The notes below the pieces were generated by a model. That model was not told where the DNA came from, did not search any database, and saw only the letters and a program-made list of their open reading frames with translations. A program made the position numbers and the translations under genes. Of a stretch of DNA of 64,000 nucleotides, positions 1 through 10,115 are shown piece by piece. Source of the stretch: Plasmodiophora brassicae (lineage: Eukaryota; Endomyxa: Phytomyxea; Phytomyxea; Plasmodiophorida). Position 1 is the first letter of the stretch. Each line of letters starts with the position of its first letter. The stretch is taken from positions 806,001 through 870,000 of the forward strand of contig CP145415.1 of assembly GCA_036867785.1 (NCBI GenBank). Direction: 5' to 3'.

Positions 1-282
1 AAAGGATCGTGGTCCCAAGACCCCTATTTGTGTCGCGGGTTAGACTTGCTCGTTACACATGAGCCGTGTGCCATGTGTACGATGGCAGCCCTGCATTCTC
101 GTATCGGCCGACTCGTTTACATCCGACCTGTGAAGAGATATGGCGCTTGTGGGTCCCAGTTCTACATTCACTGCGACTCCAGGTTGAACCATCGGTTTGA
201 TGCCTATCGATTCGTCAGTCCAGCAATCGATGAGGACGATTACGCCCTCGCTCCTGACGGCTGCAGATCTGCCAAACAGTAA
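1..282 (+). CDS. ADAT3: ADAT3-like tRNA adenosine deaminase subunit, 3' end only
   Basis: This is the C-terminal end of the catalytically supporting subunit of the ADAT2/ADAT3 heterodimer, which converts adenosine 34 to inosine in tRNA anticodons. The reading frame is already open at base 1, so the 5' part lies outside the window. The zinc-binding core is visible as THEPCAMCTMAALHSR, followed by the family's C-terminal pattern (GACGSQFYIH, then LNHRF). The PCxxC cysteines are both present. The stop codon is at 280-282, and the next gene on the same strand appears to start only 6 bases later. ADAT2 is the alternative, but the GS-x-IH...LNHRF ending is the ADAT3/Tad3 pattern. Confidence 0.85.
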   Translation, partial: KGSWSQDPYLCRGLDLLVTHEPCAMCTMAALHSRIGRLVYIRPVKRYGACGSQFYIHCDSRLNHRFDAYRFVSPAIDEDDYALAPDGCRSAKQ

Positions 283-288
283 TCGCTA

Positions 289-3200
289 ATGTACAAGAAT
301 GTTCTACCACAGCCCATCAGTGTTCCCAACTACAACGACGCGCTATATTCCTTTACGATGATAGAACAGGTGACGGCGCAGTCCAGCGGGTTTCGTGAAC
401 CGTCTGTTGCATATTGTGCAGAGGAACTCTGTTGCTGCGACGTCGCTGTCCTGGGTATGCTGCCCCAAGCGCCTATTGGTAAACACGCATTCACAGATGA
501 ACGACTAAAAGATACAATGTACGTCCCAGCATCCATACCTAGATGACGTGAAGGATGTCCCGCCTATCTTGCAACGACTGGACGAATGGTCGTTAAGATC
601 TGCCGCGTTCACAAACGAATCACCACAAATTTCGCACGGGAACCGGCGTTGGCTCCTGCATAATGGGGACATTGTCAGCTTTCAACGCCATTCATGGCCG
701 CCTGTACGACGTCGTTACACGTGTCGCGCGTTGCGGTGTACGTCTAGCTCCGCCGCCGAAGCGCAGCACACGCCGCACACCCGACACGCGTACTGCCGCG
801 CGAATTCGGGGGCCGTGATTTCGGGCGGCAACTCGAACGGCTGCCATCGTCCGGGCACCTCTCCACCGGCGACCCCGTGCCATGGCCCGATCTGCTGCTG
901 CTCCCGCGTACCGTCATTATTCACGCCCAGCATGATGCAAAAAAGGCCCCGGAAACTCAGCCAGAAATCTGCCTGGACGATGTGCCGACTGCACCGGCTG
1001 CAGCCCGTCCAATCGATTCGGGTGATTCGGGGGGCGATGTCCAGGCGATAGTGCAACGCGGAGACCTGACAGGTGTGGGGAGCGCGATCGTATTAGACCG
1101 TGTGCACAAGCGGGGATCGCAGCGGCGTACGCCTATGTCAAAGCCACTATCGTTGACCCTGCTGGAGAAAGCCGAACTGAAGCGGGTGGGTCGGCGGCTC
1201 CATCAACGCATCGTGGGCCTAACCTTGATGTGTGGAAGAGAATATATAGCCGATTCCGAGAAGCGCTTTCGCAAGCGAACGAGGAAGCGCCGAAGACCAT
1301 GCATATCCCAAACAACGTGTACCTGCGAACCGCACCTCCGTCACCATCACCAGAATTGGACCGAGATGAGAGCCGCTCCAGGTATCGGGATATGCCTGGA
1401 TTAACGGGTGCGGATGGTTGAGACTCTCTTCTAGCCTTGGGACATTCAACGAGACGCCGCCTAGCGTGTCGGCCCAGCTTCCGCCACCAGATCGCACGAG
1501 TCCCGCCGGGGAACTGTACACGGACGAGCCGTACCACGATGGGTCTTCATCTGCGGTGGAAGGTGAGCAACGACCGCAAGCGTCAAGGCTCGTATACGAC
1601 TCTGCCCGGCTTGACAAGACTCCCTTGTTGGTTGCTGTGGCGATCTTTACTTCCGCACTATCAAACGGCGTTGTTTGGCCAGGCCAGGAATGTCCCAAAT
1701 GGATTTGATCTTCGAATCGCGTTTCGAGTGTGGCAACCTTCGACGAGCATGGCGTAGGGTGAAAGAGCCCGAGGACTGTGGCGGGGTATATGATCTTTAC
1801 CTAAGACCGGACGACTGCTCTGCATCCCATACGCAGTGGTTCTACTTTCGCATTGGGAATCTCAGGTACGTACAGGGCCCGAACATCGCTGTTCATGGTG
1901 TAGATTGGTTCCTGACGTTTAGGTCTACTAGGCCATATGTCCCTTATCATGTCAACATTGTCAACTTCCAAAAGCCAACCTCACTCTTTCAACAAGTCAC
2001 ACTGGATTCGAAACAACGGGCGCGCTCGTTTCTAACGATCATGGCACAGGGCATGCGAATTTTGATGTACAGCGAAGGCCGAGGATGGTATAGAGGAGGC
2101 AAAGACATCTCGTACTGCCGGAATTCGTTGCGGACGGGCAGATACCAAGCCTCGAGGCCCTATCACTCGTTATCATTTACACTTCAGGTGAGCACCTGCG
2201 TTTACCACTAACTCACTGTGGGACTGATGACCCATGCAAGACTGATGGAGATACAACGACGTTGTATCTTGCTTATTCATACCCATATTCCTATACGGCG
2301 TTGCAGCAATATCTTCGTGACCTGATGGAAGAACCTGGTATGTGGAACTCATATCCGCCGTATGACGTACGGATGGGTGTACTGATAGTGGGATCAAAGC
2401 GCGCAGGAAATTCTGTCGACGCGACGTTCTCTGCCGGAGCCTGGCCGGAAACATCGTTGATATTGTGACCGTTACTGACTTCACCAAGTCGGAAGACATG
2501 TCGACTCGCAAAGGGGTTGTCATTACCGCACGTGGTATGAAGGAACCCTGCATAGCACCGTCCCCTATTCGCCCTAAAGCATCGAATGCGCACAGTTCAC
2601 CCTGGGGAATCCAACTCATCGTGGACGTTAGAAGGGTTTCTGACGTTCCTGACTGGCTGTTCTCCTCAGGCGAAACGGCTCAGGGAGCTGTTCGTCTTTA
2701 AAGTCATTCCAATGCTCAATCCAGATGTGACTGATGCCTTATGCGATTCGTGTTCGCGCGATTTTGATTTCTCGGTATCAGGGTGTAATCAACGGGAGTT
2801 ATCGTTGCGGCGGCTCACTGGATGGTACCAAATTTTGGCTTCGGACTGTTAATCAGTGTTTCACATTACCCACATGTCCCGTTGGCATCAGGGTCCGACC
2901 TTAACCGAATATGGCATTCCCCGTCGAAGAAATGCCATCCCACCGTGTTCGCTGCGAAACAGGTGATAAGACGGTAGGCTCAGGCTCACCAGGTGGCAAT
3001 GAAAACTGTTCCAACGCTTCTGTTGCTGTAGGCTGTCGGACGAAATGGGCCTGTTTGTCTTCGTTGACCTGCATGGACACTCTCGTCGGCACAACATGTT
3101 CATTTATGGATGGTAATGGTTTTTGGTTCCTGAGTCTCACGTACCGTATGCTTGACTGGATTCCGCACAGTCCCCCGACACCAGCAGCTGTTGAGCAAGT

Positions 3201-4056
3201 GTCAACTGCAGTAGCCCACGTGTCGGAACAAGTGTTTCCTAGAATGCTGTGGCGTCAAGCCGAAAACTTTTCATTTCAGGTCCTGCAGAGCGAAAAGGGG
3301 GCCATGTTGCCACAATTGAGATGACCTGTTCGCCAGGACTGCAAGTTCACCATTCAAAAGTCTAAGGAGAACACAGCCCGAGCCGTCGTTAACCGCGAAT
3401 TTAACTGTCTTAACTCGTTCACTCTTGAGACATCGTTCTCTGGTGCTGATCAAGGCAGCCGCGCGGGCTTCCATTTCAACCAGCGCCATTACCAAGGTTT
3501 GCACAAGTGTTTGATCGTTTGGGGGTATCTAACGAATGGCGTAGAAATGGGGGAGCAGTTCTGCCACTGCTTGCTAGCGTACGCGGAGGGTTCTCCATCG
3601 AATTCGTTGCAGATCGCAGAACAGGAGCTGCTGGCGTACTACCCGGTTACCGAAGAACCCCAAAAGCCTGTCGTCGAAGGAGGGCGTGCATGTCGGGAAG
3701 GAAGGCAACCCAAGAAAGTTCGATCGAAGTCGCGCTCTACGAGTTCCAAGCGACGACCGAAACTCGCCAGTCATTCGCCTCCAACAGCACCTTCTACAAA
3801 GGGCGACAACGACCCTTTTGGTCTTCTGGGCGAGAACGAGACCGGGACCGGTCACAACGCGGCCGAGTATCAACGTGTGGCAGTCAGCAGAGTCGAACAC
3901 AGGACATCAACTTCGGTTGACGTTCGTGGTCGCTCTAGCCGGACGACGTCGAAGAAGTCGTCGCAGTCGCTCTCGCGAACGTTCAGCGCCCTTGCTGTGC
4001 GGTCAAGCGAGTCGCGTGAGGCTGCCAAGATCAACCAGAGAAAACAAAGTAGATAG
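289..4056 (+). CDS. Cytosolic carboxypeptidase (M14 family, CCP/AGBL), multi-exon
   Basis: Members of this family remove glutamates from tubulin tails and side chains. The N-terminal beta domain is read from about 1690 ([15 protein letters not shown], then [10 protein letters not shown]). The M14 domain follows over several short exons: LAYSYPYSY near 2265, the zinc motif VHPGES near 2600 (split by an intron at about 2538-2585), MLNPDG joined to VINGSYRC across 2727-2781, [10 protein letters not shown] near 2895, and [14 protein letters not shown] near 3060. The stretch after 3360 reads [19 protein letters not shown], then [16 protein letters not shown], which contains the family's catalytic-region glutamate. 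The C-terminal tail (about 3640-4056) is Ser/Arg/Lys-rich and low complexity. The start is uncertain: an ATG lies at 289, but the first convincing exon is near 1220. Confidence 0.85.
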
Positions 4057-4819
4057 AGCATCTCCGTTTCCAGTGTTCGTCTGGTCGTTCGTCTGGTCGC
4101 CCTGTTCGCTCCACGCATCGTCCCTCGGTAATCGATCGTGCCGCCCCAGGTGGACGTTTCGGCTCGCGATCTGCATGCGACTACGAAATGTTGACTGATG
4201 ACTACGTCGTTGGGCTGATCGCGTTGGCGTGCGAGGCGACCCAGGTGCAATAAGTGAGGCGAATAGCGAAAGCGACACAGGACAATACGTGAACTGGTCG
4301 ACTTTGCCGACTACGCTCGCGACAGGTTGGAAAACGCTAAGGCGTTTGACTGCCGGCACCCGACTCGCTAATTGTTTTGAGCAAGAGCGGCGTGGTCTTG
4401 GAGGCACCGACGTTGGATGGCCTATCCAGCGTATTTACGCGTACATCTAGAGCCAAATGAGTTCGTCACGGGCCGTTCTTCGCCCACAGACGTTGGGTGA
4501 AAAGAGTCCCTGGATGCCGGCAAGAACCAAATCGTCGTCATCGCGTTCGGTCCAGAGGCGCCGAACCAGGTCGGCAAGAGGCCTTCCGGATACATACAGT
4601 CGCCAACAACGAGGCGAATCGGAAGCAGACAAGCAGGAAACCAAGTGAAGACGCCAAATGGATATCGCAACCATGCGGATTCCATACGCGGCGGCCTCAG
4701 GTACGTGATGCCAGGAAATGCAGATGCCCAATACTTACGATATACCGGGTGCATGTCGTCGTTCGATTGACGCATGTCGACAATCGTACGATGAACAGCA
4801 ATGCTGGTTGTGTATGCGC
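4057..4819. other. No recognisable gene
   Basis: This stretch lies between the carboxypeptidase stop and the 3' end of the ERV1 gene, which face each other. Short open stretches exist on both strands, for example around 4185-4255 (plus) reading LTDDYVVGLIALACEATQ, which could be an unplaced 3' exon of the carboxypeptidase. None carries a motif I recognise, and no consistent splice chain could be built. Confidence 0.4.
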
Positions 4820-5559
4820 CTATCCACAGGACCCGTCCTTCGGGCCGGTCCTCCAACGCTCGCCCACCTTGGAACAGTCGAACAAAGGCTTGCCGAGGCG
4901 CCTGTTCACGCGATTGTGCATCTGGCACATCCACTGGGAGAACAGGTGACGGGATCCGGTCTGGGGAGGATGCGCCACGAGGTCTCGTTTCAAGTGCTCC
5001 CGACACGTCGCGCATGGATAAAACTGAACATGCACGTTAAATCCAAAGTTTCTTCGAGCAGACGCAGTCCATTGCCTGTGCAAATCTGGCCATAAACTCC
5101 ACCATATGTTGCTCCTCTGACTTCGACGGCCTGTCAGGGTAATACGCCGCCATGGTGTGCACTGGACGACCGCATCGTCAGACGTGGGCAGGCATTGGAG
5201 ATTCCAGCCCCCAGCACTTACACAGTGACCATGATCGTCGACCTAGCTCGGCCCGGTCCAACGGGCACTCATCGCGTTTCCGGGTCGCAGGCGACGGCGC
5301 CTGCACGATAGCGAGACTCACGACACGGAACCGATACGCTATCACAGGCATCACCTACCGCCGCCTTGCCCGGCAGTCGTTCCGGCAGTTTGAACCCGCG
5401 CTGCGCCAGGAAATCCTTCATGTCCGTGCATGCCCGGCACGATGCTGGGGATTCCGTCTGCACATCGGCGCCCATTGCTCTCCTGGTGCTCGAGACAGAA
5501 CTGCGTCCCGAAACGCGAAGCGCACTTTCCGATCGAAGCCACGTGCCGAGCATGTTCAT
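4820..5559 (-). CDS. ERV1: ERV1/ALR FAD-linked sulfhydryl oxidase
   Basis: It would oxidise thiols to disulfides, in the mitochondrial intermembrane space with Mia40 in most eukaryotes. The order of motifs follows human ALR: CRACTDMKDF at the N side, DECPLDRAELGRRSW, LHTMAAYYPDRP, the redox pair YPCATC, then QWMCQMHNRVNRRLGKP and FDCSKVGERW ending in DGSC just before the stop. Three short introns were inferred on the minus strand: about 5310-5363 (GTAGGT...GCAG), about 5179-5229 (GTAAGT...CCAG), and a roughly 40-nt one just upstream of YPCATC whose borders are less certain. The first in-frame ATG of the distal exon is at 5559. An upstream exon cannot be excluded, because the frame stays open to about 5600. 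Confidence 0.85.
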
Positions 5560-6475
5560 GCTGGAGATCGCACCCGATGCGAAGAGGCGTACATGCAACA
5601 GCCGGCCTTGTGTCGGGGATGTCGGCCACAGTTACGCGTTGAGGTCCCACGGGTAGTTCAGCGTCCACGTCAAGATCCGCGATGTCATTCCGATAGTGAG
5701 GTGCGCCATCTTCATTGACACTTGTCGGGTAAACTGCAGCGTCTGATGATCGGTGTCATCTGATGCAGTGTACCACTTCAAGGGAACGTTGCTTATGGTT
5801 GACCGTGCTCATGATACCTATGAAACCGTCGTCCACGTATACCGACCCGAAGAGACTCAGCAGCAGTTCGAGGCGGAATACGATCGCGAGCTGTGGACCA
5901 AAGACCAGGAACTGTACGATGGGGTTGCTAAAGTACAACCTCCCAGGAACTCCTACCCCATTTAACTCGGTTAGAGTCGTATTCTAACCGAATCTTCCGA
6001 TGGTCTCACCAGTTGTACAGGCGTTCGAGCTGTGATCACCGGGCGCCGGCGCTCCCAGGCAGGGCAGCGTTCTGCTGGCCATGTGGTCAATCGGCCAAGT
6101 TCAGGGCTACATTAGCGAGCATAGCATACGTGTTAGCGCTTCCGGTTACAAGATGCCGCTAACAAACGTTATTAAACTGTGACCACCAGGTTCCTTACAA
6201 CCCACTGGTTGATTTGGGAGACAAGTCGATCGGTGATTGGCATTCTACGAAACCGAGTGGAGACGGAGTAGGCGAACGTGAACGCCAATGGAAGGGCACG
6301 GTTAACACCGAATGTGGACTACGTAGGCCACCTAGATACCCGGTTCGTCTTCGAGTGAAATCCCGGAGCAACGTCGCAGCCGCCAACAACAGTGTCGAGA
6401 ACGAAAGCGATGCCCACATGCTGTGATTTATACCACACTCAAGATCCCGCTCGATATATGTTTCCGTGTGAGGAA
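5560..6475. other. No recognised gene; one possible exon
   Basis: Between the 5' end of ERV1 and the 3' end of the RING gene there is one stretch (plus strand, 5753-5965) with protein-like composition: it reads LLMVDRAHDTYETVVHVYRP and stops at 5965. A CAG acceptor precedes it at about 5768, and a possible upstream exon (5654-5727) reads FSVHVKIRDVIPIV, but the phases do not join cleanly. I see no known domain. The rest, 5966-6475, shows nothing. Confidence 0.3.
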
Positions 6476-7682
6476 TTACGTAGCGACATGTTCAGCATCC
6501 ATTGGGATATTGACCACGTCGGCACTCGGCCGGTCGGGTCTTCCAACCACTTCTCTGCAGAGCGGACCTGCCAGGTGCCTCAGCAGGACCATCAACGTCA
6601 GGAACAGGCGCCCAACTTACACGACGCTTTCAGTTCCAGCCACTGATCGAGACATGATGAATGGAACTCGTGGTTGCAATTCAGGTGCTTCAGCTGGTCG
6701 CCGTCCGCATAGTCAGTCTGGCAGATGACACACGTTGGCGGGTTCGACGCCTGTTACAAGCGCTGAGTTGCAGGGTCCTGATCAACGGGCGATTGCCTGC
6801 ACTTACATGCTGCCCGTGGTCATCTTCCACCTTGAAGACACGTTCTGGAAGTTTCTTGACGCTCTCCTTGTCGAGACCCGCATGTTGCGGCTTGACAAAC
6901 CTGGCCCGGGCGGTGACGAACAGCGGGTGCGACTCACGACACAGCGCGGCGTACCTCATCAAGAACAGCAGGCATGGGAAGCACAGGCAAATCATCGCCA
7001 GGATCACCACCGACGAGAACGTGATCGTCAGGTGCACGCTGAGAAGGACAATGAAGAAGATCCTCAGATGCTGCGACGACGTTCCATCGGGGACCGCCGA
7101 GCACCCGCTCCCGTTCGTGTAGGACGCGTCCGTCAGGAATAGAAACGCCTGCACATCCACAGCGTATCGGCGGGGTTGATTTGGGCGACGCGCAAGGGCC
7201 ATCCTTACCACACCGGCGAATGACAGGAACGTGTACAGGCGAATGGTATCGAACCGCGCCGACATTCGCATGGCTTGCTGGTTCTCGTGGCGCTGGGCGG
7301 CACATCGAAACTGAATCGTGGCGACGTCAGAACAGCGTCAGCAACAGACGGCCCGATTGTCACAGACGTGTTCGTGTGGGATCGTCACGACATGGCGGGC
7401 GAGGAACACGATGAGGCCGGTCGAGAGCGCCACGTTATACGAGCACGTTGACGAGACCGGGCTTAGGACCAGGACGACAATGCCGGCGATCACCTCGATA
7501 ACGCTGCACGCGATGACAATCGCAACGCATCGAGGAGACGCCCGGATGGACGACGCAATGTCATTGGTCTGTTCCCGGATGACGCCATCGGCATCGGCCG
7601 GTTCGGCGCCCATCAGCTCCTCCTGCTGCAGCCGCCTGGCAAGTAGCAGATCCTCATCGATCTGCGCGTCCCGCGCCGCCAT
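6476..7682 (-). CDS. Membrane RING-H2-type E3 ubiquitin ligase candidate
   Basis: The ATG at 7682 starts a short acidic N-terminus followed by hydrophobic segments (CVAIVIACSVIEVIAGIVVLV and a second nearby). A later exon carries two more (IFFIVLLSVHLTITFSSVVI and ILAMICLCFPCLLFL). The RING lies near 6600-6745 and reads PTCVICQTDYADGDQLKHL, then NCNHEFHSSCLDQWLELKAS, so the first two Cys pairs and the Cys-His/His-Cys centre are present. Introns include 7142-7203 (62 nt, GTAAGG...GCAG) and one spanning about 6755-6807. The expected final CPxC pair is not seen: the exon after the last intron reads RPDRPSADVVNIP in the frame that leads to the stop at 6476. Either another exon border applies or the domain is degenerate. 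The membrane topology suggests a family similar to RNF or plant membrane RINGs. Confidence 0.65.
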
Positions 7683-7830
7683 CTGTATCGCCTATGGACG
7701 CCCGCTAGCCATCAACTGCAGCGCGCCTGCCTGCCGGGCGTGAATCACGCTGGGCAATCTCCGAGTCAACAGCGGCGCGCGTGCCATCCACCGAATATTC
7801 ACTGCGGCACCACGCACGCCATTTCTGGCG

Positions 7831-7849
7831 CCCCCCCCCCCCCCCCCCC
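7831..7849. repeat. Poly(C) run of 19
   Basis: An uninterrupted run of 19 cytosines (guanines on the minus strand) lies about 290 bp upstream of the HSF start codon and about 150 bp upstream of the RING gene start, so within the divergent intergenic region. The length may be affected by sequencing error. Confidence 0.9.
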
Positions 7850-8137
7850 ACCTTCCAGATCGTTCCAGATTCGCAACTGCGCGCGCGTTCTGGAATGATC
7901 GAGATCGAATCAGGCCACCGTCTGTATACGCCCCCGGTACCACGTGGCAGGGCAGATCGTCGGTGTCGACTGGCCCATTGTTGACGGTTGCGGGGAGTAC
8001 GACCCCCGTTGCCATTCGTCTTATATTTTGGGGCGGGAGCGTCAGAGCAGCAGAGACGGGTGGTGTCAGTGAGGCTGCCCACTGGATACTGCAACACTGC
8101 CAGTCACTGGGAGGGATATCTCGTCGCGCGCGCCAAC

Positions 8138-9355
8138 ATGGGATCACGCGATGACTCGTCCGACGACCAGCACCGCCAGCACCAGGCGGGCATCGCGAAA
8201 CCGCTACCCGCGTTCATCTCGAAGACATGGTTGATGGTGTCGAGTGGGGACCACCATGACATCATCTCCTGGAACGTCGTCGGCGACGGGTTCGTCGTCA
8301 AGAGGGAGCACGACTTCGCTCAGTTCATCCTGCCTCGGTACGGCTGCGCCTCGCCGCGTCTTGTTAACCACGTCGCTGATCACACACGCTCCTGCAGGTA
8401 CTTCAAACACAAGAACTTCTCCTCGTTCGTACGCCAGCTGAACCTGTACGGGTTCCACAAGTTCGCACACGACCTGAACATCGAATTCAAGCACCACGCG
8501 TTCCTACGCGGCCGGGAAGACCTTCTGCCGCGCATCAAGCGGAAACACGCCCTGCCGAAATCGCTAGCAGCGCCAGCGGGCGGCAACAACCAAACCATGT
8601 CCCGGTCGAAGCACATTGTCGACGAGCTACAGTCGCAGGTCGACAACCTGAAGACGCAGTACCAGCAGATGTGGAAGGTCCAGCAGCAGATGATGCTGTT
8701 CCTGGCAGCGTTCCTTCGCGACTACTCGCCAACGCCATCGCTACCGGCACCGAGCAGCGACGTCATCCCCGCCAAGGCGTCCATCGCGAACGTACACGCA
8801 GGCAAGCGCCGTCGTATCGCTAATATCATCGTCGATGGGGACGCAGACGGGCACGCCGTCGACCCGCAGACGGCACAATTCGTAGTGTCACGCCTGAACG
8901 AGTTCTCGGCGAACGGCAACCAGCTGTCAGTTGAGCAGAAGCGAATGCTGGTGGGTCGCCCGGGCGTACAGATCCAGGAACAGGCCATAAAAGGACTGGC
9001 GAAAATGACAACGCTCCAGAAGCAGGTCGCCCAGCCACAAGCGGCGCCCAGAACCGATCCACCACCGGCGCAGGAAGCGGAGCCAGCAATAACAGCGGGT
9101 AACAGCAACAGCAGCGCCGTTGCTGCTACCAAGGGGTTCCTGGTCAGCCCAGGGAGCTCACAGTCGATCTGGGGGTGCCCGCCCCTGAACCTGAACGCAT
9201 CTGGCGATTCCCTGACCTTCTTCCCAATGATGCCGGCGTCCCCTCCGACACAAGCCCACGACGACAACGTTCGCGACCTGCTCCTCGGCTCCTCCATGAC
9301 CAGGGCGTTCACACTGTCCAACCCACTCGACAACCTCGGAGAGCCTTTCGGCTAG
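8138..9355 (+). CDS. Heat shock transcription factor
   Basis: A winged-helix HSF DNA-binding domain occupies the N-terminal third: FISKTWLMVSSG, ISWNVVGDGFVV and YFKHKNFSSFVRQLNLYGFH are close to the family consensus. A 60-nt intron (8338-8397, GTACGG...GCAG) cuts the domain between ILPR and YFKHKN. Its length is a multiple of three and it has no stop, so the unspliced reading stays open with 20 extra residues. After the domain comes a heptad-like segment (VDELQSQVDNLKTQYQQMW) that fits the oligomerisation coiled coil, then a low-complexity Ala/Pro/Gln-rich region. The ATG at 8138 gives a 30-residue leader before the domain. HSF trimers bind inverted nGAAn repeats in stress promoters. Confidence 0.92.
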   Translation: MGSRDDSSDDQHRQHQAGIAKPLPAFISKTWLMVSSGDHHDIISWNVVGDGFVVKREHDFAQFILPRYGCASPRLVNHVADHTRSCRYFKHKNFSSFVRQLNLYGFHKFAHDLNIEFKHHAFLRGREDLLPRIKRKHALPKSLAAPAGGNNQTMSRSKHIVDELQSQVDNLKTQYQQMWKVQQQMMLFLAAFLRDYSPTPSLPAPSSDVIPAKASIANVHAGKRRRIANIIVDGDADGHAVDPQTAQFVVSRLNEFSANGNQLSVEQKRMLVGRPGVQIQEQAIKGLAKMTTLQKQVAQPQAAPRTDPPPAQEAEPAITAGNSNSSAVAATKGFLVSPGSSQSIWGCPPLNLNASGDSLTFFPMMPASPPTQAHDDNVRDLLLGSSMTRAFTLSNPLDNLGEPFG

Positions 9356-9469
9356 GCAGCCCTGTACTAATCGTAAATCATTGTTATCCTAAACGAAATA
9401 CATGCACGTAGTGCTCGTCACATTGCGGAACGTTCCACCCCCGCGCCGGTTCCAGTCGCTAGCGACGAC

Positions 9470-9905
9470 AAGCGCCCAGGCAGCGGCCGTCCGTCAAAAG
9501 CTGCTCTGTTGGACCGTGAGAAAGCGAGGCAGCGCGAGGCACTCCAGTCTCAGCTTTTGTTTGCGCGATGTTCGTCCAGGAACTCAGCTCCATCCGATGT
9601 GGTTCCTGTGCCGCCAGCGGACGTCGATTCTGGTATTGAACCTTGTGCCGAGCCCTGTGCCGGCGCACCTAATGTTCCGTTCCCGCTTGTTCCAACTTCA
9701 GTTGGTATAGCTGCGGCACAGGGCTCGGCACAAGGTTCAATACCAGAATCGACACCCGCTGGCGGCACAGGAACCACATCGGATGGAGCTGAGTTCCTGG
9801 ACGAACATCGAGCAAACAAAGCTGAGCCTGGTGTGCCTCGCGCTGCCTCGCTTTCTCACGGTCCAACAGAGCAGCTTTTGACGGACGGCCGCTGCCTGGG
9901 CGCTT
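9470..9905. repeat. Fold-back inverted repeat, arms of about 190 nt
   Basis: Bases 9470-9661 are the near-perfect reverse complement of 9715-9905, with a 53-nt unpaired centre (9662-9714). Read outward to inward, both arms encode the same peptide, with the minus-strand copy extending further out to about 9959 (GVPRGGKRPGSGRPSKAALL, then DREKARQRE). The GRPSK core resembles an AT-hook. This looks like a mirrored first exon of a mobile-element or DNA-binding protein gene. I could not identify terminal inverted repeats or target-site duplications outside the arms. Confidence 0.85.
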
Positions 9906-10115
9906 GCCACCACGCGGCACGCCGCCGCTCTTCTTGCGATTGCGCGCAGATCCCCCCATAGATACGTTACAGGTTCCTGCTGCTGTTTTTTGCGGTATGT
10001 GCCGCAGTCCGCACTCCGCAGTCCGTACGAGACATAGGTAAGCTATTTATGTCCGAAGCCACGACGCGAAACACCCGGAGCAACCGGTCGCGTTTTGCGG
10101 CATCATCCGCTGGGG

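Noticed and set aside
692-1056. Minus-strand frame containing [22 protein letters not shown], like a C2H2 finger
   Set aside because: It lies opposite the 5' region of the carboxypeptidase, has no second finger and no gene context; spacing C-x2-C-x12-H-x4-H may be by chance. Kept as a low-probability item only.
4422-5015. Minus-strand frame of about 197 codons
   Set aside because: Its first half reads the ERV1 exons in the wrong frame, and the rest shows no domain or intron-compatible structure.
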